Source of the DNA: Rhodococcus yananensis
GTDB taxonomy: Bacteria; Actinomycetota; Actinomycetes; Mycobacteriales; Mycobacteriaceae
Direction of reading: 5' to 3'
Length of the DNA: 64,000 bases
NCBI RefSeq assembly: GCF_020515525.1
Contig: NZ_JAIYEP010000004.1
Location: 1-64,000 of the forward strand
Each line of letters starts with the position of its first letter. Position 1 is the first letter of the stretch. This document shows positions 34,388 through 41,553 of this stretch, piece by piece. Both the position numbers and the translations under genes were made by a program. Under the pieces are notes generated by a model, which made no database searches, was not told the DNA's origin, and saw nothing but the letters and a program-made list of their open reading frames with translations.

Positions 34388-35812
34388 ATGTCCACGACAG
34401 CGAACGAGCAGGCCGTCGAGCCTCTCCCCACCAAGACACGCACCCTGACCGGTTGGGGGCGCACCGCGCCGACCACCGCGGAGGTGCTCTCCACGCCTGA
34501 TGTCGAACTGATCGCGAAGGCAGTCGCCCAGGTTGCGGAGCAGAACGAGTCGAAGCCATCGCACCTGCGTCGCGGTGTCATCGCCCGAGGACTCGGCCGC
34601 TCGTACGGCGATCCCGCGCAGAACGCCGGTGGCCTCGTCGTCGACATGGCCGCTCTGAACAAGATCCACAGCATCGACCGTGACTCCCGCAAGGTCGTCG
34701 TGGACGGCGGCGTGAACCTCGACCAGCTGATGCGGGCGGCCCTGCCGTTCGGGCTGTGGGTTCCCGTCCTTCCCGGTACCCGGCAGGTCACCATCGGTGG
34801 TGCGATCGGGGCCGACATCCACGGTAAGAACCATCACAGCGCCGGCAGCTTCGGCAACCATGTGCGCTCGATCGACCTGCTCACCGCCGACGGGCAGATC
34901 CGCACGTGCACACCCAGCGGGCGCAACTCGAAGCTGTTCTGGGCGACCGTCGGCGGCATGGGCCTGACCGGCATCATCCTCCGCGCGACCATCGAGATGA
35001 CGCCCACCGAAACGGCGTACTTCATCGCCGACAGCATGCGCACCGAGTCGCTCGACGAGACCATCGCCGTGCACAGCGACGGCTCCGAGGACAGGTACGA
35101 CTACTCGAGTACCTGGTTCGATGCGATCTCGGCACCGCCGAAGCTCGGGCGCGGGGCGGTCTCCCGCGGGTCGCTGGCAACTCTCGACCAGTTGCCGAAG
35201 AAGCTGCAGAAGAACCCCCTCGCCTTCGACGCGCCGACACTTCTCACGCTCCCGGACGTGTTCCCGAACGGACTGGCGAACAAGTTCGACTTCTCGATCG
35301 TCGGCGAGTTGTACTACCGGAAGACGAAGAACGCGACCGGGCAGATCCAGAATCTGACGGCGTTCTATCACCCCCTCGACCTGTTCGGCGAATGGAACCG
35401 CGCGTACGGATCGAAGGGTTTCCTGCAGTACCAGTTCGTGGTGCCCACCGAGGCCGTCGACGAGTTCAAGAAGATCATCGTCGACATCCAGTCATCGGGT
35501 CACTACTCGTTCCTCAACGTGTTCAAGCTGTTCGGTGAGGGAAACAAGGCGCCGCTGAGCTTCCCGATGAAGGGCTGGAACATCTGCGTCGACTTCCCCA
35601 TCAAGGCCGGCCTGAACGAGTTCGTCCGCGAACTCGACAAGCGTGTCCTCGAGTTCGGGGGTCGCCTCTACACCGCGAAGGATTCGCGGACCGACGCCGA
35701 GACCTTCCATTCGATGTACCCGCGGATCGACGAGTGGCTGAAGGTGCGCCGCGACGTCGACCCCACCAACGTGTTCGCCTCCGATATGTCCAGAAGGTTG
35801 GAACTGAACTGA
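34388..35812 (+). CDS. dprE1: Decaprenylphosphoryl-beta-D-ribose 2'-oxidase DprE1
   Basis: The product is 474 aa. It is a VAO-type flavoprotein with an FAD-binding domain ([42 protein letters not shown]) and a substrate domain. It oxidises the 2'-hydroxyl of decaprenyl-phospho-ribose, the first half of epimerisation to decaprenyl-phospho-arabinose, the donor for all arabinan. The Cys that benzothiazinones bind covalently in mycobacteria is conserved (KGWNICVDF, Cys400 from this start), so this organism is predicted to be sensitive. The stop overlaps the dprE2 start (TGATG). Confidence 0.96.
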   Translation: MSTTANEQAVEPLPTKTRTLTGWGRTAPTTAEVLSTPDVELIAKAVAQVAEQNESKPSHLRRGVIARGLGRSYGDPAQNAGGLVVDMAALNKIHSIDRDSRKVVVDGGVNLDQLMRAALPFGLWVPVLPGTRQVTIGGAIGADIHGKNHHSAGSFGNHVRSIDLLTADGQIRTCTPSGRNSKLFWATVGGMGLTGIILRATIEMTPTETAYFIADSMRTESLDETIAVHSDGSEDRYDYSSTWFDAISAPPKLGRGAVSRGSLATLDQLPKKLQKNPLAFDAPTLLTLPDVFPNGLANKFDFSIVGELYYRKTKNATGQIQNLTAFYHPLDLFGEWNRAYGSKGFLQYQFVVPTEAVDEFKKIIVDIQSSGHYSFLNVFKLFGEGNKAPLSFPMKGWNICVDFPIKAGLNEFVRELDKRVLEFGGRLYTAKDSRTDAETFHSMYPRIDEWLKVRRDVDPTNVFASDMSRRLELN

Positions 35813-36573
35813 TGATCAACGCCGTCGGCAACCCCCAGACCGTGCTGCTGCTCGGTGGCACCTCGGAGATCGGCTTGGCGATCGTCGAGGAGTACCTGCG
35901 CAAGGCACCGGCCCGCGTCGTCCTCGCAACCCTCCCCAACGATCCGCTGCGGGAGAAGGCCACCGACCAGATGAAGGCCGCCGGTGCGACGAAGGTCGAC
36001 CTGATCGACTTCGACGCGCTCGACACCGAGTCCCACCCCAAGGTCATCGACGAGGCCTGGCAGGATGGCGACGTCGACGTCGCCGTCGTCGCGTTCGGGC
36101 TCGACGGCGACTCCGAGGAGCTGTGGCAGAACCAGCGCAAGGCCGTCCTCGTCGCGAATGTCAACTACACGGCCGCGGTGTCGGTCGGTGTGTTGCTCGG
36201 CGAGAAGATGAAGGCCCAGGGTTTCGGGCGGATCATCGCGATGTCGTCGGTCGCCGGTGAACGCGTCAAGCGCGCGAACTTCATGTACGGGTCGTCGAAG
36301 GCCGGCCTCGACGGTTTCTACCTGGGTCTCGGCGAGGCCCTCCGCCCGTTCGGCCCCCGCGTCACCGTCGTGCGCCCGGGGCAGGTGCGCACCAAGTTCA
36401 GCGCGCACGTCGCCGAGGCTCCGTTGACGGTGAACAAGGAGGACGTCGCCGGACTCGCGGTCGCCGCCTCCGACAGGGGCAAGGAGATCGTGTGGGCGCC
36501 CGGACCGTTCCGGTTCGTGATGATCGTGCTGCGGCACCTGCCGCGGGCGGTGTTCCGCAAACTTCCCATCTGA
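35812..36573 (+). CDS. dprE2: Decaprenylphosphoryl-2-keto-erythro-pentose reductase DprE2
   Basis: This 253-aa short-chain dehydrogenase has the nucleotide loop [13 protein letters not shown], an NVNYTAAV region, catalytic Ser in [10 protein letters not shown], and [10 protein letters not shown] (YxxxK). It reduces the DprE1 keto product to decaprenyl-phospho-arabinose with NADH. The start overlaps the dprE1 stop, which couples the two subunits' synthesis. The downstream aftA promoter begins 2 nt after its stop. Confidence 0.95.
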   Translation: MINAVGNPQTVLLLGGTSEIGLAIVEEYLRKAPARVVLATLPNDPLREKATDQMKAAGATKVDLIDFDALDTESHPKVIDEAWQDGDVDVAVVAFGLDGDSEELWQNQRKAVLVANVNYTAAVSVGVLLGEKMKAQGFGRIIAMSSVAGERVKRANFMYGSSKAGLDGFYLGLGEALRPFGPRVTVVRPGQVRTKFSAHVAEAPLTVNKEDVAGLAVAASDRGKEIVWAPGPFRFVMIVLRHLPRAVFRKLPI

Positions 36574-36574
36574 C

Positions 36575-36580
36575 TAGGCT
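36575..36580 (+). promoter_or_regulatory. -10 box (TAGGCT) of aftA, leaderless type
   Basis: TAGGCT is followed after exactly 8 nt by the GTG at 36589. The same hexamer and spacing occur before wzm and before the wzt leader. Confidence 0.5.
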
Positions 36581-36588
36581 CGGTGGCC

Positions 36589-38486
36589 GTGACCGACACG
36601 AGCACCACCGTCATCCCCGTCGCCCCCTGGCGTAAGGCCGCGACGACCGCCGGCCGCATGATCGCGGCGGTGGTCGTCGCGGTCGTCGTTTCGGGGGTCG
36701 GCCTGTTCGTGTTCGCACGAGTGCAGTGGCCGGCGTTCAACTCGTCCAACGTGACGCAGGCCGTGACGACGGTGATGCAGTTCGTCGCTCTCGCCGCGCT
36801 GGGACTGTCGGTCCTCCTGTTGCGTCGCCGTCGCTGGGTGACCGGTGCGAGGGTCTTGTCGTGGGCGGCGCTGTCCGGGTTGGTCACGGCGACGCTCGGG
36901 ATGCCGCTGGCGGCGACGAAACTGTATCTGCACGGCGTGTCCGTCGATCAGGAGTTCCGCACCCAGTTCCTCACCCGCCTCACCGACAGTGTCGCGCTGC
37001 ACGACATGAACTACGCGGACGTCCCGTCGTTCTATCCGGCCGGTTGGTTCTGGGTCGGCGGTCGTGTCGCGAACATGCTGGGCATGGACGGGTGGGAGGC
37101 GTTCAAGCCGTATTCCATCGCGTCGCTGGCGGTCGCGGCGGTGGTGGCGCTGGTGCTGTGGTCGGAACTCGTCCGGTCGGATCTTGCGGTGCTCGCGGCG
37201 ACCGCGTCGACGGTGATCGTGCTGGCCTACGGGTCGCCGGAACCGTACGGCGCGGTGATCGCGCTGCTCATCGCACCCGCTCTCGTCCTCGCCTGGGGTG
37301 CGCTCGCACCCGTGCGGTGGTGGGGACGGGACTGTTCCTCGGATTGGCCGCCACGTTCTACACCCTGTACCTGGGATCCGCCGCGTTCACGGTGACCGTG
37401 ATGGCGGTGACCGCGGCGGTACTCGCCCGGCGCGCCGACGGTTCGTGGCGAGCCGCCTTGCCGGTGCTCGGCCGGTTCGTCACGATCGCCGCGATCGCCG
37501 CGCTAGTCGCACTGACGGTGTGGGCGCCGTTCATGATCGAGGTGCTCACCGGAGGTACCACCGCAGGGTCCGGCACCGCCACCCACTACCTGCCCGACAC
37601 CGGCGCGCGACTGCCACTTCCGATGTTCCACTTCTCCCTCGTCGGTCTGCTGTGTCTGCTCGGGACGGTGTGGCTCGTGGGGCGGGCGCCGTCGTCGCGG
37701 AGAGCTCAGGCTCTCGGCCTCGGTGTGATCGCGGTCTACCTGTGGTTCCTCGCGTCGATGGCGTTCACCGCGCTCGGCAACACTCTCCTCGCCTTCCGGC
37801 TCGAGGTGATCCTGCTGGTACTCCTCGGTGTTGCCGGGACGTTCGCGTTCGTCGACTTCTCCCGCTGGATCAGCCGCGCGACGAGCGACAATCCGAATGT
37901 GCGCCGGGTGCTGGTTGCGGTCGGTGCACTCGGGGCGCTCGCGTTCACCCAGAACATTCCGCAGGTGCTGGCCGGGGAGATCACCGTCGCGTACACCGAC
38001 ACCGACGGCGACGGTGAGCGGGCCGACCAGCGACCACCCGGCGCCGCGTCGTACTACGCGGAGATCGACGAGACGTTGCTCGCGCAGCTCGGCGGCGACC
38101 GCCACGACCACGTCGTACTCACCGCCGACACCACGTTCCTCGCCTTCCACCCGTACTACGGGTTCCAGGCGCTCACGTCGCACTACGCGAATCCGCTCGC
38201 GGACTTCGAAGGTCGTGCTGCGGAGATCGAGAGATGGAGCGAACTCGGGTCCACCGACGAACTGCTCGCGGCATGGGACGACCTGCCGTGGCGTGCGCCC
38301 GACGCCGTCGTCTTCCGGCAGGGCGCCGAGGGCTACACGTTGCGGTTGGCCGAGGATGTCTACCCGAACGACCCGAATGTGCGTCGGTACACGGTGACCT
38401 TCCCCAAAGAACTGTTCGACGATCCGCGTTTCACCGTGACGGAGGTGGGGCCGTTCGTCGTGGTCACCCGCGACGAATCGGCATGA
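36589..38486 (+). pseudogene. aftA: Arabinofuranosyltransferase AftA, interrupted by a -1 frameshift
   Basis: AftA is a GT-C membrane enzyme that puts the first arabinofuranose on galactan. The N-terminal part reads in one frame to about 37316 (APVR). The rest reads in another frame from about 37317 (VVGTGLFLGLAATFYTLYLG) to 38486 and ends with a full soluble C-terminal domain (VVLTADTTFLAFHPYYGF, FVVVTRDES). Restoring one G in CGG-TGGTGGGG at 37315-37324 gives a continuous protein of about 633 aa, the family length (Rv3792, 643 aa). Both halves look otherwise intact. So this is either a recent mutation, a sequencing or assembly error in a G-rich run, or, less likely, programmed frameshifting. 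The start is GTG at 36589. Confidence 0.85.
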
Positions 38487-38886
38487 TCGAACGGACTTCG
38501 TTGTCGCGCAGCCACAATCCCGCCCATACGAGGATGCCGGTGTAGATCGGGAACAGTGTGGTGCTGACGATGGGTTGCTCGGTGAGCAGATTCGTCGCGA
38601 CGGCACCCCCCAGGTAACCGGTGAGCAGCACCGCCCCGAGGATCGACGTGACGGACAGGACGTACAGACCGAGGCAGATCAGCAACACCACCCCGAACAC
38701 GCGGTTCAGGCTCGGATCGAATCCGAGGTCCGCCATCGCGTCCTGGACCTGTGAAGTGTTCAGCATGTGGATGATCGAGTCGAACAGCAGGAACAACACG
38801 ACGAGTGCACTGATGATCCACCCGGCGGTGCGGGCAGCCTTCGACGGGGTGGTCGCGGTGGTCGTGGATGCGGTACCGGCGGTCAT
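38464..38886 (-). CDS. Small four-helix membrane protein, DoxX-like
   Basis: The product is 140 aa with four hydrophobic segments (GWIISALVVLFLLFDSIIHML, VFGVVLLICLGLYVLS, ILGAVLLTGYLGGAVATNLL, LFPIYTGILVWAGLWL). The GYLGGAVATNL segment is typical of the DoxX/DoxX-like superfamily. Members are small membrane proteins sometimes linked to redox or thiosulfate metabolism; no specific role can be given. It is convergent with aftA and overlaps its end by 23 nt. Confidence 0.75.
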   Translation of the reverse strand: MTAGTASTTTATTPSKAARTAGWIISALVVLFLLFDSIIHMLNTSQVQDAMADLGFDPSLNRVFGVVLLICLGLYVLSVTSILGAVLLTGYLGGAVATNLLTEQPIVSTTLFPIYTGILVWAGLWLRDNEVRSIMPIRRG

Positions 38887-38962
38887 GGCGGTCTCCCGAG
38901 GTTGCGGCGATGGTGTCGCATGTACCGACCGGGCGGGATCCGGAAACTCATCACCGCTGCGG

Positions 38963-38996
38963 TAGAGTCGCGCCGGGTCGTACGGGGGCTACGACC
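38963..38996 (+). promoter_or_regulatory. Promoter and 5' hairpin of the type VII effector operon
   Basis: TAGAGT (38963-38968) is a candidate -10. About 7 nt further on, GGTCGTA-CGGGGGC-TACGACC (38976-38996) is a perfect 7-bp hairpin that would form at the very 5' end of the mRNA. A G-rich ribosome site and the ATG at 39010 follow. Confidence 0.4.
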
Positions 38997-39009
38997 GAAT
39001 GGGGGTTCG

Positions 39010-39330
39010 ATGGACGACGTTCTGTACGTGCCGACTCGCCGCCGTGACGGATCGGGGCAGGTCCGGTTGGAGATGCGCACCCTGGCCGACGGCCGGTTGG
39101 CATTGCCCGCCTACACATCGCTGCAGGAACTGGTCCGCTGTTGCGGACCGCAGCAGCCGTGGATGGGTATCGACAGCGCGGGACTGGAACAGATTCACCG
39201 AACTACCGGATACGACGTGGTCCTGCTCGATGCGAGGCAACCGCCCCCACCGCCTCCATCGACCGACGACGGGTATCGCCGTCCTCGAAGTTGGCTGCAG
39301 GATCCGCTGGGGAGGCCGCGGACGTCATGA
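39010..39330 (+). CDS. SseB-N/SAV_915-like protein, first gene of the effector operon
   Basis: The product is 106 aa. The pattern DVLYVPTRRRDG, then RLALPAYTSLQELVRCCG, then GYDVVLLD resembles the SseB N-terminal-type domain (SAV_915 group) found beside WXG100-type genes in actinomycetes. A short poly-Pro stretch (QPPPPPPSTDD) ends the domain. A chaperone or accessory role for type VII secretion substrates is inferred from context only. Its TGA overlaps the next ATG (ATGA), so the genes are translationally coupled. The ATG at 39010 follows GGGGG. Confidence 0.65.
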   Translation: MDDVLYVPTRRRDGSGQVRLEMRTLADGRLALPAYTSLQELVRCCGPQQPWMGIDSAGLEQIHRTTGYDVVLLDARQPPPPPPSTDDGYRRPRSWLQDPLGRPRTS

Positions 39331-39602
39331 GTATCGAGATCGGAGACCTGAACTCCGTCGCACGCCATCTGGCAGTCGGCGCGATCGGAATCGATGACCT
39401 CGGATCCGACACCACCGACTTCCCGGATGCCGGCACATCGACCGCGCTGCTCGTAGACGCTCTCGGGGAGATCGCATCAGCGTTGGACGTGGCGGTCCGG
39501 TCACTCGCCGGTGCAGCCGACCTGACCCAGAACAGTCTGCGCGACTACCAGGAGACCTCCGAACGCTATGCCGTGGAGATCGCGAAGGCCGGTGAACGAT
39601 GA
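39327..39602 (+). CDS. Small helical WXG100/EspC-like partner protein
   Basis: The product is 91 aa, the size of ESX-type substrates. It is predicted to be all helical with a turn in the middle, and it contains no Trp, so the WxG signature itself is absent. The C-terminus (SLRDYQETSERYAVEIAKAGER, here in part) has Tyr and acidic residues spaced roughly as in ESX secretion signals, but not an exact YxxxD/E. It overlaps both neighbours by ATGA. I infer that it dimerises with the N-terminal domain of the next protein for secretion. Confidence 0.6.
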   Translation: MSIEIGDLNSVARHLAVGAIGIDDLGSDTTDFPDAGTSTALLVDALGEIASALDVAVRSLAGAADLTQNSLRDYQETSERYAVEIAKAGER

Positions 39603-40759
39603 GCCTCGACACACGAGTCTTCGGTGATCCCGCCTCGTGCTCCTCGTGCGCCGATTCGCTCACCGTTCTCGCTACCGGCGTAGGGGAACAGTTGAAGTCG
39701 GCGCGCGACGCCCGCACCGAATCCGAGTACGAGTTCCGAAGTCCCGCCGGCGATGAGTTCCGGGTGACGCTCGATGGCATCATCTCCGGAACAACGGAGG
39801 CAGCGGACCAGGTCGATGCGATCGGAACTGCTCTCCGCTCTTTCGCAGCCGACATCACCACCGCCAAGGCGCGGATGTCTCAGGCCGAGTCGACGGCCTC
39901 GGATGCCGGCATCCCTGTCGAGTTCGGTACCGCCATCGGGGATCCGGTCATGATCGACCCGAACTCGTATGACGTCGCGCCCCAGGTTCTTCGAGCCAGA
40001 CAGGTCGTCGCCTATGACGCCGCAGCGGGGCTTGTCTCGGAAGGCCGCGCGATCGAGGCGGCAGCGCACGGCACATTCGCGGAGGCCATGCACGGACCGA
40101 TGACGATCTTGAAGGACGCGAAGGCCCAGTGGGGTTGGCTGGCCGCATTCACCGTCACCGGATATATCGGGACCGCCTTCGCCGAGTTGACGAAATGGAA
40201 CGCGATTGCGGAGAGTCGGGGGGCAAATCTGACTAGGTTACACCAGCTCGCCGCAGAAGCAGCACGGCTGAACGATCCGTATCCGGAAGCCACGGCAGCC
40301 CGAGCGGTCCGGGCCTTCCAGGGCGGCGCCGACGATGCCGCCCGATTCGCGGCGGAGAACTCCCGGCTGCTCGCCGGACTCGGTGACAACAAGGTCGTCC
40401 AAGTTTTCGGTGGGAACGTCGACTCACTTCTCCCGAACGGATCAACTTTCACCAGTATCGGATCCAGAATCCCCGTTGTCGGCGCGGGTTTGACCATCAT
40501 CCAAACCGGCTACGACGTGTACAACACCGAGACCACAGGCGACGCAGTGAAGGCTGTAGCAAAGGACGTCGGCGGGTTCGTTGCAGGAACTGTTGCGACC
40601 GAATTGATCCTCGCCAGCGCAGCGGGCGGGCCCGTCACTCTGCTCGCCGTCGGCGCTGGTGTCGGCGTCGCATTCGGGGTCGGTGAAGCGATCGAGCACT
40701 GGGACGACATCACCGGTGCCGCCGGTTCGGCTGTGCGCTGGGTCGGCAATCTTTTCTGA
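39599..40759 (+). CDS. Putative type VII secretion effector with glycine-rich hydrophobic C-terminus
   Basis: The product is 386 aa. Residues 1-110 form an ESX-like helical hairpin in which YEFRSPAGDEFR stands where WXG proteins have a W-x-G-x-A turn. Residues ~110-285 are helical and soluble (LHQLAAEAARLNDPYPEATAARAVRAF in part). Residues ~290-386 are hydrophobic and glycine-rich: IPVVGAGLTIIQTGYDVY, VGGFVAGTVATELILASAAGG, LLAVGAGVGVAFGVGEAIEHW, then AGSAVRWVGNLF. That tail resembles glycine-zipper membrane-active toxins such as streptococcal TelE, a structural analogy and not a detected homology. It lies between its small partner and a membrane protein in the immunity position. Base composition is less GC-rich than in the flanking cell-wall genes. 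Confidence 0.6.
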   Translation: MSLDTRVFGDPASCSSCADSLTVLATGVGEQLKSARDARTESEYEFRSPAGDEFRVTLDGIISGTTEAADQVDAIGTALRSFAADITTAKARMSQAESTASDAGIPVEFGTAIGDPVMIDPNSYDVAPQVLRARQVVAYDAAAGLVSEGRAIEAAAHGTFAEAMHGPMTILKDAKAQWGWLAAFTVTGYIGTAFAELTKWNAIAESRGANLTRLHQLAAEAARLNDPYPEATAARAVRAFQGGADDAARFAAENSRLLAGLGDNKVVQVFGGNVDSLLPNGSTFTSIGSRIPVVGAGLTIIQTGYDVYNTETTGDAVKAVAKDVGGFVAGTVATELILASAAGGPVTLLAVGAGVGVAFGVGEAIEHWDDITGAAGSAVRWVGNLF

Positions 40760-40767
40760 GGAGCACG

Positions 40768-41502
40768 ATGCACACATCCGACCTGCCTCCGATCCCCGAC
40801 CCGGTCACCGGCGAACCCCGACCACCCCGCGCACCACGCATCCACAACGGCACCGCAACCACACCGATGGACCGCTCACCTCGGAGACGGCCCGCACCAC
40901 CACCGGACAGCCTCGGACCGATGCTCGAATGGGACCAACCGACGTTGCGCGACCAGTACTTTGCCGCGGCAGTCATGGCAGGCCTTTCCATCGCTCTGAT
41001 CTCGGTGCAAGCTGGATTCGAGTGGATTCACTGGTGGTGGTACTGGACGATTGTGGTGACATTTTCCTGGATAATATTCCGCGCGTGTGGGAATTCGTGG
41101 TCAGCGGCCGGCGCCACCTGGGTGCAATGGCGCAGTAGCTGGGTCGACACCTACCACCTCACCCGCATCCAGTTCTCCGCCGACGGCTACGCCCGCGTCC
41201 TGCGGCTGAAGGACGTCCACGGCAACACAATCCACTCATTCAAGATCCACGACCTCCAAGCCAACCCCGACCTCTGGGACCTCGTCTACAACGGCATCCT
41301 CCACTCCGTCGCCTCCGGCAACTGCGACATCGACGCCAAGACCCGTCGCGTCCTGAAAATTCCCCACCGTACCGAACCTCGAGCCACCCGATTCACTCCG
41401 AAGAAGAACGGCACGACACCCGACCCGCTGGCCCGCACCACCGGTCGTCCCAGAAATTACGTGCCGCGTAAGGGACGTCACCGTCCCTACCGCGGCGCGT
41501 GA
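40768..41502 (+). CDS. Membrane protein in the immunity position of the effector operon
   Basis: The product is 244 aa. A Pro/Arg-rich cytoplasmic N-terminus (1-60) precedes two membrane helices: YFAAAVMAGLSIALISVQAGF and WIHWWWYWTIVVTFSWIIF. A soluble domain of ~130 residues (IQFSADGYARVLRLKDVHG..., NPDLWDLVYNGILHSVASG) and a basic tail (RPRNYVPRKGRHRPYRG) follow. The ATG at 40768 has GAGGAG upstream, 8 nt after the effector stop. Membrane-bound immunity proteins are known partners of pore-forming toxins, so self-protection is a reasonable inference. It could equally be an anchor or secretion factor. I do not recognise a named family. Confidence 0.55.
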   Translation: MHTSDLPPIPDPVTGEPRPPRAPRIHNGTATTPMDRSPRRRPAPPPDSLGPMLEWDQPTLRDQYFAAAVMAGLSIALISVQAGFEWIHWWWYWTIVVTFSWIIFRACGNSWSAAGATWVQWRSSWVDTYHLTRIQFSADGYARVLRLKDVHGNTIHSFKIHDLQANPDLWDLVYNGILHSVASGNCDIDAKTRRVLKIPHRTEPRATRFTPKKNGTTPDPLARTTGRPRNYVPRKGRHRPYRGA

Positions 41503-41553
41503 GATACCGACCACCTCGTATCCACTTCGTCCACACCTCCGAACTACTGTGGA

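Noticed and set aside
36583-38486. Programmed -1 frameshifting as the normal way to make AftA
   Set aside because: No classic X-XXY-YYZ slippery heptamer or clear downstream pseudoknot was seen at the switch point, and the family is encoded in one frame elsewhere. Kept only as a remote alternative to a mutation or sequence error.
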